From assembly GCF_963678975.1 (NCBI RefSeq), contig NC_089272.1:22333399-22397398 (forward strand): a DNA stretch of 64,000 bases, written 5' to 3'. The translations under genes were made by a program, and so were the position numbers. Below, in pieces: positions 1-10,870 of this stretch. A model generated the notes under the pieces. That model had not been told where the DNA came from. It saw only the letters and a list, made by a program, of their open reading frames with translations, and searched no databases. The stretch comes from Dysidea avara (taxonomy: Eukaryota; Porifera; Demospongiae; Dictyoceratida; Dysideidae). How positions within the stretch are numbered: position 1 is the stretch's first letter; each line of letters starts with the position of its first letter.

Positions 1-1977
1 AATCTACCTACAGTCAATTCACTGCTACCACTGTACAAAAATTTCAGTTTGTGCACCAGCTAACCAAGTACAAGGACATTATAGCAACAGTAACCTGAGA
101 AAGCCAAATAAATGTAACATTTGTATGGATTCATTTACACATAATTGAAGCACTTGTTAGTCTACAATAGTTCCACCCTAAACTGTAGCCTTAAAAATGC
201 AGAAACCATGCAGCAAGTGATTTGCGCATCCTTTATATCGCAATAATCAGGCAATAATTCTTTGCTGTATATATACGTATAACAAACTTATAACTCTTAA
301 TAGTTTATGAACATTTCTTTATCAGAGTCAAAACACACAATTCTCTTATGTAAATTCTTTTATGAGATTTACACAAGTTGTGTTTAAGTATAATTTTCAC
401 TATTGTTACACGCCCTTAAAGAGTACACCCACCAACTAGCTAATATGAGCAGTACAGTGTTTTTCATGTACGTATAAATGTAACTCAGTAATAACCATGA
501 AGTGCAAATGTGCACACGTAAAGAGGAAAAATTAGTCTGAAGTTTTAGTTCTGATCCAAATGCATCCATCTAACTACCTTTGGGCTTGGCCATAATAGAA
601 TGTTAATAGAAGTATATAATGGCTTTAGAGTCTGCATCAGCTATTGAAATCATGACAATTAAAATGCAGCATACTGTACATGCAATCACGATTTATGGTT
701 TAAAGATTTTATAAAAACTTGTTAAAAATAATACAAGGCTTGCATACATACAATTACACACGAGATCACATAAGCTTTAGTATAATTCTTTCTATGACTC
801 CTGTTTGCACTGCCATTTTCCCTACCACATTTATAATTTTTGCAATATTTGTGGCTAAATGTACTTAGCTACAGCAGACAAAGGAAGCTGTATTTTGAGT
901 CTCTGATTCAACCATCTATAGTAAAAATATAATAACCTGTGCTTACATTTCTAATTGGTTAACCACTTACAAATTTATACTGTATGTATTATGATAATTA
1001 TCTTGATACACATGCATTTAAGCTACATACATAATGTATGTGTACAAGATTCAAGTCCTTAGCAAGTCCATGTTGTACCTACTTTAATTTTATGGGATCT
1101 GTACACACACATTATAAGACATTCAAGAACAAGTATGTGTGTATGACAAGGTTTGTTTGTATGTATACATTATGTATACACTTAAGTACTTCACATGGAA
1201 CTATGTCTAGAAATGTGCAAAAGAATGCTGTGCTGGGTGTGCACCTCCTACTGCAGATCAAGCATTAGGTGGTATTACATTGAAATTTACAAGCAGACTT
1301 ACAATAATTATATTGATTGTCATTTATTGACACATGGGCTTTCCACCTGGTCTTCTTCTACAGTACCAGGTGCATGATTATCGCACCCAGAATAAGAATA
1401 ATTGTGCTACCATACAAAATTATTTGGGCTAATAGCACATATTTTGCATGTATTCCTTGCTTACACTGTATCATGCACAATAGAGATCGCCTATGTTTTG
1501 GCAAAATCCTACACCTAAACACCACCTTAGGAAGGTCCCCCAACCACACAAGGAACCTTAGAAGAAGTTAATTTGGAAGACGCATAGGCCCACTGGAAAA
1601 TATGAAGTCAAAAAGAACTAATTAAAGTACATTTAAAAAAACTGAAATATACCATTTTGTTCATCTTTTTTTTTTCCACAAGAGACTTTTTGGGGATATA
1701 AACTACATAACTTTCCTTCCTATGTCTTTCTTCATGTCCATGATCTATTTTTAAATGCATGTTACAATGATAATACCCAATCTCAAGCAAATTCACTCTG
1801 CCATTGATCTTCTAACTTATAGTCTCTGCAAGGGTAACCAACAAGCTGACTACTTAACAGCTACTGTACATGATGACTAACTTGATATACATGTTTAGTA
1901 CTGTGTAATATCAAGCACCACCAGCACATCGTATTATCATGTTAGCTATCCACAAATGGATTTATAAAAGAAACAAA
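1..1977. other. AT-rich stretch without a recognisable gene
   Basis: I read both strands and found only short ORFs without motifs, plausible splice borders or similarity to the other repeats here. It may be intergenic or intronic. Nothing more can be supported. Confidence 0.5.
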
Positions 1978-2260
1978 CTAGTGTTTTAAAATTTAAAGTT
2001 GACATGGGAATAGAGATTGCTGAAAAAAGTAAAGAAACAAGAGTCAGCATGTTAAACACACAGAGATCTCTATTTGGACTCAAATGAACATTTACACAGA
2101 AGCATTCTCAGTACGTTATCTGCCCCTGATTTATGGAGAAACTACTGTAGTTTCTTCTATATCCATTGATTAACATGCTAGCTTGTTTGACTCTTGTTTC
2201 TTTACTTTTTCAGTGATCTATATTCCCATGTTCTAATTTTAAAAATTATTTTTACACTAG
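1978..2260. mobile_element. Foldback MITE with about 60-bp inverted ends
   Basis: The outer ends are CTAGTGTTTTAAAATTTAAA on the left and, reversed, CTAGTGTAAAAATAATTTTT on the right. Inside them a longer pair matches: GAAACAAGAGTCAGCATGTT near 2034-2054 and its complement near 2172-2202, and TGACATGGGAATAGA near 2000 with its complement near 2219-2234. A middle of about 100 bp has no ORF. This is the structure of a non-autonomous DNA transposon; the family is not assigned. Confidence 0.75.
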
Positions 2261-2784
2261 TTAAATTTCCTACTACATGATGTAATAAGCCATGCAAATT
2301 CAATTTGACAACAAAAGTAAGTGAGATTGCACATCATAGTGCCTTTTTATGATGCATATGGCAAGAGGTAAAAAGAATTCTTGAAGACGTTATGAATGCA
2401 TGGACTATACATATGTAGTGCTGTGAAACCTTACTAGATAAACCTATTAACTGACTAGATATTCCAGCTATCAGTTATTTTCATAACCAAATAACCTATA
2501 TAGGATATTCATTCAAAAATGCATATTTTGGGTACCTTTCTCGTGAACATTGATATCACACTTGTAGTAGGAATCTGCTATAGGTATAATCATTTGGTGC
2601 TAGAAATGTCATTCATCACTGGCAGTTATGATCTGCTCATTAAGCAGTTATGATATTCCATCCAGTTTCACAGCTACATGTATATGGGTGTAAAGCAACC
2701 GAAAAATGGCATATCTATCCCTATAAGATATGCCAGGAATAACAAATGTTTCAAGGTAAATAAATAGTCCAGTAGATTTAAAGT

Positions 2785-3980
2785 TGGACCCGGAAAAAAT
2801 TCAAAGAAAGCTGATTTTGGTACCATTAGAAAGCAAATTTTTCATAGAATAACATATCCAAAATCTACCTTGGGGAAAAAATTTTATGGCCAATTTAGTA
2901 TTGAGGCATATATGACTGGATTCAGGAAAGTGGATCTTTCACAAATATCCAATTTACCAACTTTGATAACTCATAACTTCAGATTGGAAAATGGTATTGA
3001 CTTGAAATTTGATCAGTAGTGTGCACCAGCATCACTTATTAGGTGGAGAAAATTTCAGGTTGATATTCACCTTGTACACTAAGTTGTGGTTTCTTTATTA
3101 AATGCATTTGGTAGACCTACTTTTGCAAATCTGGTCATTTGTGGTTAACAAAAATGCATATTATCCTTAAAATATTTTCTCATAAGAAATTCATTGCAAT
3201 CAGTATTAGCTGTATGAAATAAGGATAAGACTAGTTATAGAAATAAAAAAGGTGCCTATCATGTAAGTTCTGAACAAATATATTTGTCACGATTATTGTA
3301 AACAGTTTCTTCAGCACTTCTGCAACTCTCTCCCCTGCAACTGCCACATGCTGCAACATACTTCAATCCATGATTACAACACTGAGAGCATAAGGTTGCT
3401 ATCACATGGATTTGCAGTAGAAAGCTTGCATTTATATTGTGCAAATTTAAGTTAAGACTTCTGGTGCTAGTCCCATGTCTGTTATCATCAGTTGCATACA
3501 GCCTCAATCCTTCTAGTTTCCAGCTCCATTATGGTAATGGATCAAGTTAGTCATCAAGTTCCTTCTAATGAATAACTTGTAGATGCACATACAAGTTGTG
3601 AAAGTGTGTTGTTCTTGCAATCATTTGCATATCATTTTCTTCTTGATTAGGCCAACTTTACCCCGTTCAAATGTCGCAGATGTTGTATCACAGCCACTTC
3701 ATGCAAGCATGCGAAAAGAGAAGATGTAATTATGATGTTACAATAGGACCTATGTGCCCAATAATGTCATCAATTTTCCAATGCTCAAATGTTTCCTAAC
3801 TTCTGAAAGAAAATATATACTTGCTATGCTCTGGTGCACCATGCAGGAGGACAAGAACATCAGTGTCATCAGCTACAACACACTTTACTTCCTTCAATTG
3901 CATATTGAAGTGCACATTGAACAATCAGTGTGTCAGTATCCAAATTACTCTGATGCACGACCTGGCCATCATCTCTCAGA
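2785..3980 (-). pseudogene. Left-arm relic of a WGW/Cys-rich repeat-associated protein
   Basis: Read on the minus strand outward from the palindrome centre, this arm encodes fragments of the same protein as the right arm. The clearest part is near 3310-3400, where the translation ends in a Cys-rich stretch (GLKYVAACGSCRGESC) typical of the C-terminus of a family common in invertebrate repeats: a WGW motif, a proline-rich spacer, then C-x-C-type cysteines. Upstream, the region around 3510-3535 matches the right-arm WGW segment but has lost the first tryptophan. Stops and frameshifts break it throughout. The family name is from memory of motif order, not from a search. Confidence 0.6.
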
Positions 3981-4109
3981 TATTGGACAATCAATTGATG
4001 TTTGCTCTTTTTATTTGCAAGAAAACTTCCTGGCTTTTGTATGCTTCCATAGATTCACTTGACTGAATATCTGCACCTGCACATGCGTACCATAATATAC
4101 AATTGTACC

Positions 4110-5327
4110 TGGGGATGCTGCCAGCCCTACACACTGATTGCACACATGGAGATTCTGACATACTGATGGTCCAATGCACACATCAATTTTGCAATTGAAG
4201 GAAGTAGAGTGAATGTTGTAGCTGATGACAACTATGAAGTTCTTGTGCTACTGGTGCACACTGGAAGTAGAACATGACAAGTACCTATCTCTTTCATTCA
4301 GAGGTTGTAAAGCATTTGAAGATCTGGAAAAATGATGAAATTATTGAGCACATATGTAGGTCCTCTTTTCACATGCCTGGTTGGCTGTGATACAATGTCC
4401 GCAACATTTGAATAGGTAAAGTCGGCCTAATCAGCAATCAAATGATGTGCAAACAATTTAAAAATTAATGATGGATTATATAATGCAACAATTGCACATG
4501 TTGAAAAAGGTGGAGTTTGATGGGAATCAGTCTGATTCATTGAGGAGTCTCAGGTATACAAAACAAAGTACATGGAAATGGTGGCATCAGAAAATTATTA
4601 CACATGCGAGCTGTGAAAGTGCTAACCCTTACAGTTGGATGGAGTTTTCAGGATCAATGGTTTTAGTTGATGCAAGAAGTTATTCATTGGAGGGAACTTA
4701 ATATGGGGCTGGAAACTAGAAGGACTAAGGCTGCAACCAATGATGATAGACATGGGACCAGTCCCATAGATCATATAATTAATTTTGTACAATATAGATC
4801 CCAGCTTTCCACTGCAAATCCATGTGGTAGCAATATTATGCTCTTATTGCAAACATGGATTATCAGTGTGTTGCAAAATGTGGGGGAGAGAGTTGCAGAA
4901 GTGCTAAGGAAATTGTTTCTTGTTAAAAAAATAATTTAAGGATAGCACATTTTTGTTGGTCACAAATGACCAGATTTGCAAAAATGAGTCTGCAAATACA
5001 TCCGATTGAGAAACCACAACTTAGTGTTCAAGGTTAATATCAATCTGAACTTTTCTTCACCTCATAAGTGATGCTGGTGCTCACTACTGACCAAATTTCA
5101 AGTCAATGCCATTTTCCAATCTGACGTTATGAGTTGTCAAAGTTGGTAAATTGGATGTGCATGGAAGATCCACTTTCCTGAATCCAGTCATATATGCCTC
5201 AATACTAAATTGGCCATAAAAAATTTTCCCCGAGGTGAATTTTAGAGGATTTTGGATATATTATTCTATGAAAAATTTGCTTTCTAATGATACCAAATTC
5301 AGCTTTCTTCGAAGTTTTTCCGGGTTC
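4110..5327 (+). pseudogene. Right-arm relic of a WGW/Cys-rich repeat-associated protein
   Basis: Read on the plus strand, motifs appear in family order: THGDSDILMV near 4140-4172 (related forms read THEEAD), VVADDNYEVLVLLVHT near 4211-4260 (related forms read VADDTDVLVLL, an acidic nuclease-like motif), then WGWKLEGLRLQPMMIDMGPVP at 4703-4765, and a degenerate Cys/His stretch (LCSYCKHGLSVCCKMWG) near 4842-4892. Several in-frame stops (for example just after 4765) and frameshifts make it a pseudogene. Outside the last motif the sequence is non-coding and still pairs with the left arm, so the duplication unit included flanking DNA. The biochemical role of the intact protein is not known to me. 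Confidence 0.6.
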
Positions 5328-7779
5328 ACCCCTTCTTTCAGTTATATCTACCAGACTAAAAAGGGAGCATGTGTGCCATACTTATGCAAGCAAAAATGAA
5401 GGGCAGCCTTGGGGCTTCTCTAAAGGAAAACATGATAGACACACTATAAAAACAGTTGAGAGGATACTTCTGTGTGTAATTTGTGGTTTGTTCTAGTTAT
5501 GCTTCCTTAGCAGTGCATAGCAACACAACCACTGAATTGTAAAATAATTCATGAATTATGAAAACGGTAATTACAATATTATTTTACTAATATCCAGCTA
5601 ACGTAAACTAATTATTATGCATAGTTGATTGATTAACATGATACATGTATATGTAATTACATACTATGAGCAGATGAAAAATGCTTTGATCTCTATGTGT
5701 AGATAGCAGGAAACCATTCTCAGAAAATGCCCAACCAGATAGTGCAGTGAGTGCATAGTCAGACCTGTATACAATCATCTGGTGGGATACTAATGTTTAT
5801 TAGTTACGTCAAGCATATATAATGGGGGAGTGTTGAACTGCACTATACGCTGTGAAAAATAAGCCCATGACATTATCCAATTGACTCGGTGATTTATGTT
5901 GATTGGTGACTATTATAAGTGCAGTGGATGCACTTTGTGCACACTTGCATACAGTCAGGTTTACGAGAGGAAATGAAAATATGCGAGTTACTTTACAGGC
6001 TCATTTTCACCCTATATCGCAGTTGACACTCTCACTCCCACCCTCCCTCATTATATGTGACCTGCTGAGCAAAACCTTGACTTGTTTGCAAATTCTGTTT
6101 TTGAGATAAATGCCAGTGGTAAAAACATGTGCTATACACATCAACCAGTTATGTATGTTTGGTAACAACACAGTAAAATGTAACTAATCATCGTTGTTTC
6201 TAAGCTTGAACAACCTCCTTGCTTAATAATATCAATAATCTTGATGAATGCCCCAATTGATGGTGAATAGAACTATACAAGTCCCAATACTGTAGCCCAT
6301 TGCATTCGAGACTTACGACTGAATAAGCAAACTACTGTAATTTTTTTCCCATATAGGCACTGTACAATTGATTGTTTTGCTCTTCTTGTTGTCTATCACT
6401 ATAACTCTGAAAGTACTTACCAGATAAGGCTGAAACCATTTGTTTTTCCCTCCAGACAACAAAAAAGATATAATGAAGTTTGAGAAAAATGCAAACAAGT
6501 CAGGTTTTCACTTAGCTGATCACATACGGTGACATCAAAAGCATTCCTTAGTTAATTTCAAGCTAGATTAAAACACCACAGTTCACTGATCAGGACAAAA
6601 TAATTCTCAAGCATTCTCAGTACCTTTCATGGGCTTGTAAACATCTCACTCTCACTCATTGCTGTTAATCGTTGCATACTCAGAACAATGACTCAAGCAC
6701 TTGTACTCATCTACGCATGTGTCTATTATTATTTATCTTTAATAATGTTAATAATTATTTTTGTTAACTTTATACTACTTAAGGGTTCAACGTACAGAAG
6801 GGGAAAGTGACAAGATCAGAGTGAAGATATTTTACCATTTCCCTAAATGAGTTTCACAAGGTCTTCACCTACTATTGTGGGATATCTCATACCTATGAAA
6901 TTTAACATATCAAAATTATTATAGCTATACAAAAACATCTTTGTGATTTACCTACTACAAATCACAATGGCGAAAGATTATAAACGTGGACACTGGTATA
7001 GTCTGAGAGTCTTTTGCAAGTTGCATTATTAAGCTACATAGGCACAAAGTCACCTTGGCATGACAATACAATATAGGTCCTCCTTTCATAGGTAATATGT
7101 GGCTACTGAAGTATCAATGTCAAGAAAACCAGACAGTGATTCTTTTGCTCAGCAGATTACAACTATCCTCTCATCTTTGAATTTGTATAAGTAGAGATAC
7201 TAAAATGGAGAACAGATGTTACACCAATGTTCTGTAGATAATAACCTAAAAGATTCTCAGACAACTACACACTATTTAATCGGGCAGATTTTACAACAGC
7301 TCACACAGATTCACTTGTAATAACTTGGCACACACAGAGGTTCATTCACAAATTAGTTCCTGCAAGAAATTGAGACCTGCTTCAAAATTTTAATATCACA
7401 TCAACATCATTTCATCACAATAAACCTTTATTTGAATTGGTACCTTTGTACGCAATGACAGGATGTAATAATAAAAATACACAAAAAGGGGAACAAAGAA
7501 GTGAAAGAAGAACAAAGAAGTGAAAGAATTGATCAACACAATCTCATGACTAAGACAAAAATAAGATAGTCTTGCAACACTAAGCCAAAACTGACCATTG
7601 TTTACTTCAGGCATTTAAAATCATAAATTCCTTGTATTATATTACTATAATTTAAAAAAATCGCGAAAATTATGAAGCTCATTTTCGCCGGTCGTCAAAC
7701 ATCCCCTCTACCAAACCTCAAGACAAACCTAAACGACATGGTACCGTGTCAACTTTAACGGTACCCTAAAAGGCCAGCA
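5328..7779. other. AT-rich stretch without a recognisable gene
   Basis: Only short motif-free ORFs. A small tandem duplication of AACAAAGAAGTGAAAG lies at about 7492-7527. The last part runs into the 5' end of the LINE below; that boundary is not visible. Confidence 0.45.
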
Positions 7780-7852
7780 GTATTTGTGTCTTTCTGTTGC
7801 TTTGTGTGTTAATTGTTTTTCAGCTCTACCCTGGGCGTCAATTGGAGGATCC

Positions 7853-8030
7853 ATGTTTGCGAACAGAATCAAACAACCTAGAACTGAATCACCATCGAAG
7901 AACAACCAGAGAACTGTATTGTATGTTCAGAAAAAGCTACTGACGATGTGTTTGAATGCTGCTGGTGTGAGAGTCGTCAGCACAGTGCTTGTGCCAAGAT
8001 AAGCTCTGATCTTAGTAGTATGTTGAATAA
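7853..8030 (+). pseudogene. LINE ORF1, 5' fragment with PHD-like zinc finger
   Basis: The frame from about 7912 reads CIVCSEKATDDVFECCWCES, then RQHSACAKISSDLSSMLNNV, and stops at the BEL/Pao insertion. The Cys/His pattern (C-x2-C, C-x2-C, H-x3-C) followed beyond the insertion by FFCSS looks like a PHD-type finger, known at the N-terminus of ORF1 in some CR1/L2-like LINEs. The start codon is unclear because the upstream part of this frame holds stops. The last finger ligand is lost beyond the insertion (see 14073). Confidence 0.65.
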
Positions 8031-8245
8031 TGTGATAGCTAGTCTAGAGTTAGTGACGAAACGGAGGTTCGAAGCTATCCGAATGGACAATCTCGACGAT
8101 AGCGGATCGATTCAACTTACACGTGTTCACTCTTCATGAAGCGCACTAATTACTCCACAAAACGTGATACATACACACAATGAATTACGTAATCACTACA
8201 ACTACTACTAATAATAATAACATTGTCAGCTACTAGTTCTCGACA
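8031..8245 (-). repeat. 3' LTR of the BEL/Pao element
   Basis: This is the partner LTR, 215 bp. The integrase ORF ends inside it (stop at 8233-8235). The purine-rich GGAGGA just outside it on the minus strand (8246-8251) is the likely second-strand primer site. Confidence 0.95.
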
Positions 8246-10870
8246 TCCTCCGGGGGGCCACATAGTGTTCTCGTCCACTTTTGAACTTGTTGCCTTCCTC
8301 GAATTGCTGCTTGACGGATGGGTCGAGTGTGTTTGGAACTACCACTTGCTGCTTCAACTGTGGGATTCTGGGCAACACTGTCTGATAACTTTTTCTTATG
8401 TTGGTAATTTTGCTTCTGAATGGAACTGGATTCTGCTGTACTGACTTCCAGGGGGTATAGCTTGGTTATTGGACGGTTTGTCCTGCCAGTTGATGTTCTA
8501 ATATTCGCAGCTCTGATGAGACCATCTTGTCCAGAAATAGTGTCCTCAACTACTGCAAGACGCCAAGTGAGACGGGGAGTATCGTCATGCACTAGAACAA
8601 TAGCTCCTGACTTGATTGTTTGAACATTGGAGCCACTTGTTTGATGAAACTCTCGAAGCCCAGTGAGATATTCTTGCCTCCATCTAGTCCAAAAGTGTTG
8701 CAACAATGCTCCTTGTTTCTTAGCTCTTGTCTGAATATTGGTGTCTCCAAAGTCTGGATCACTGTAGTCGTACTCAGTAGTCACATGGTAGGGCACACAA
8801 GCAACTTTCCTGCCATACAGTAGGTGGGCAGGAGTGATGGGGTCTGGGTCATTTATGTCTGTGGGGGCAGTAGTAAGGGGCCGGTTATTAAGAATACCCT
8901 CTATTTCAACAATTAAAGTTTGAAGGCTGTTTAGTGTTGTGAATGCTCTCCCCAGGACCTTCTTCAAGACCGACTTTGTTAACCCGATTAGCCTCTCCCA
9001 AAAACCCCCAAACCAGGGGGCTCGCTTGGGAATAAACTTCCATTCTACCCCAGTCCTAGCTAAGGTGTCTGTAAGTGAGGGTGAGGAGAATAAGGCCTTC
9101 AATTCCTTTGCCGCTGAGAGAAAGGTTGAGCCATTGTCTGACAATACAAGGCGTGGTAAGGACCTCCTGCTACTGAAGCGACGGAAGGCCTGTAGAAAGC
9201 ATTCGACCGTGAGATCTGTTACGATCTCAAGGTGTACTGCCCGACTTACAGCGCAGGTGAATAGACAAATGTACACCTTGTGTTCTCCTCCAATGCCTCT
9301 CACATACAGAGTACCTGAGAAGTCGATCCCAGTGACTTCAAATGGCATGGATTGTTGTACACGGGCCTTCACCAGTGGGGGAGGATCCGGTGCAGAGTAT
9401 GGTTTACCAGCTAATTTCTTGCAGGTCACGCACTTCCTCAGTAAGGATCTTATTCTTTGCCTTGCACATGGCACCCAATACATTTGGCGGAGGGATGTCA
9501 GTGTCATGCTAACCCCAGCATGGTATTGTTGCTTGTGTATGTGCCAGATGAGAAGGGAGGTAAATGGGTCCTTTTGTGGTAGAAGAAGAGGAAATTTAGC
9601 TGATTCTGCGAGCGGTGCATTATGTATTCTACCACCACAACGGATCAAACCAGTGTGATCCACATAGAGTCGTAGCTGCCTCACCAGTGGCAGTCTTGAT
9701 GCACGATTAGTCGACTGTAGACAGCTTAGTTCCTCTGGGAAGCACCTGTGCTGCACATTACCCACCCATCGAAGATTGGCAATGGATATTTCAGATGGGG
9801 TTAGTGATCCTGTGAGCTTAAAGAGCTTTTGCCTGGTGTTATGGGCAAAACGTAGAACATACGCAGTTACGTCTAGCAGCTTGGTGTAGCTACTGTAAGC
9901 TGAAGGATCAACAATGTTGTGCAAGCCAGTGGTAGGTGGCAATATAGCTGTGTTGTGGACCCCAGCAGTTGATAGCGGGTCATCAGCAGTGACAGCTTGT
10001 ATAATCATGGCTTCAGAAGGATTCCAGGTGGGCCACTTGGCAGGAGATGACAGCCAAGAGGGGCCATTTCGCCACAACACTGAATCGGCCAGTTGTGATG
10101 CTGTCAATCCACGGGTCAAAAGATCCGCAGGATTGGAAGCTGTTGGACAATATTGCCATAGTGATGATTTGGACTGAATCTCTTTCACCCTATGTGCGAT
10201 GAAAGGTTTAAGCTTCTTCTTGCTTTTGAGCCAGCACAGAACTATTTGGCTGTCAGACCAGTAGTAAATGGTGGCACTAAGCTTGAGTGAATCCACCACA
10301 AAGGGGCCTAGGCGAGCTGCTACAACTGCAGCCATAAGTTCAAGCCTAGGCAGCGAGTGTTGCTTGATGGGAGCTACACGAGATTTTGACATTACAAGTG
10401 AAGAATAGTTGCCACATTGGATGTAGACAACAGCTCCATATGCCTTTGGGCTGGCGTCAGCGAAGACATGTAGGACAGCAGAAGAAAGGTCTGCTGCTTG
10501 GAGCATAGGTATGTACTGTCGTGGAAATTTTTGTTGTAAAGCAGTTGAGATATCTGTTGTTATGGTAGCCCATCTGATCTGACAGGGTTTAGCCAATTCC
10601 GCATCCCAAGATACATTACCTTGCCAAAGTTCTTGAAGTAACAACTTGGCAGTTATTGTTACTGGAGTGGCTAGACCAAGTGGGTCAAAGATTGAAGCTG
10701 TGTACCGCAAGATATCACGCTTCGTCACTGGAGTGCAAGTGGCAAGATCAGGTTTGGAGTAGAGATACAATTCATCAAGCTGAACATTCCAGCATAGGCC
10801 AAGGACCTTGACAACCTCTTCAGTCTCAGCTACACTGTGCTGGTGTGCTAGATTCCTGAGCATTGGACTG
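8233..10870 (-). CDS. BEL/Pao RT C-terminus, RNase H and integrase
   Basis: This ORF continues the polyprotein in the next frame; the sequence before its first ATG (10863) already reads as the expected RT continuation (NSPMLRNL). RNase H shows DASPKAYGAVVY near residue 136, LELMAAVVAARL and the WSDSQIVL aspartate. Integrase has its zinc domain (H-x3-H, then C-x2-C in KCVTC) and the catalytic triad: D in TGIDFSG near residue 512, D in LSDNGSTF near 574 and E in GGFWERL near 621. A C-terminal domain common in BEL/Pao elements follows (LVHDDTPRLTWRLAVVED). All key residues seen are present, so only the upstream frame break argues against activity. It ends inside the 3' LTR. Confidence 0.93.

Larger units (their letters stand above)
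2785..5327. repeat. 2.5-kb imperfect palindrome (head-to-head inverted duplication)
   Basis: The left arm (about 2785-3980) is the diverged reverse complement of the right arm (about 4110-5327), with a centre of about 130 bp. Outer ends are GGACCCGGAAAAA at 2787-2799 and GTTTTTCCGGGTTC at 5313-5326. Long blocks match along the whole arm, for example the region around 2900-3000 against 5110-5210 and 3860-3960 against 4120-4240. The arms differ by scattered substitutions and small indels. Each arm carries a decayed copy of the same protein gene pointing outward. Confidence 0.85.

Noticed and set aside
3754-4062. 102-codon plus-strand ORF in the palindrome centre
   Set aside because: It is antisense to the left-arm relic and crosses the palindrome centre.
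8939-9658. 239-codon plus-strand ORF
   Set aside because: It is antisense to the integrase region of the BEL/Pao element and has no motif.
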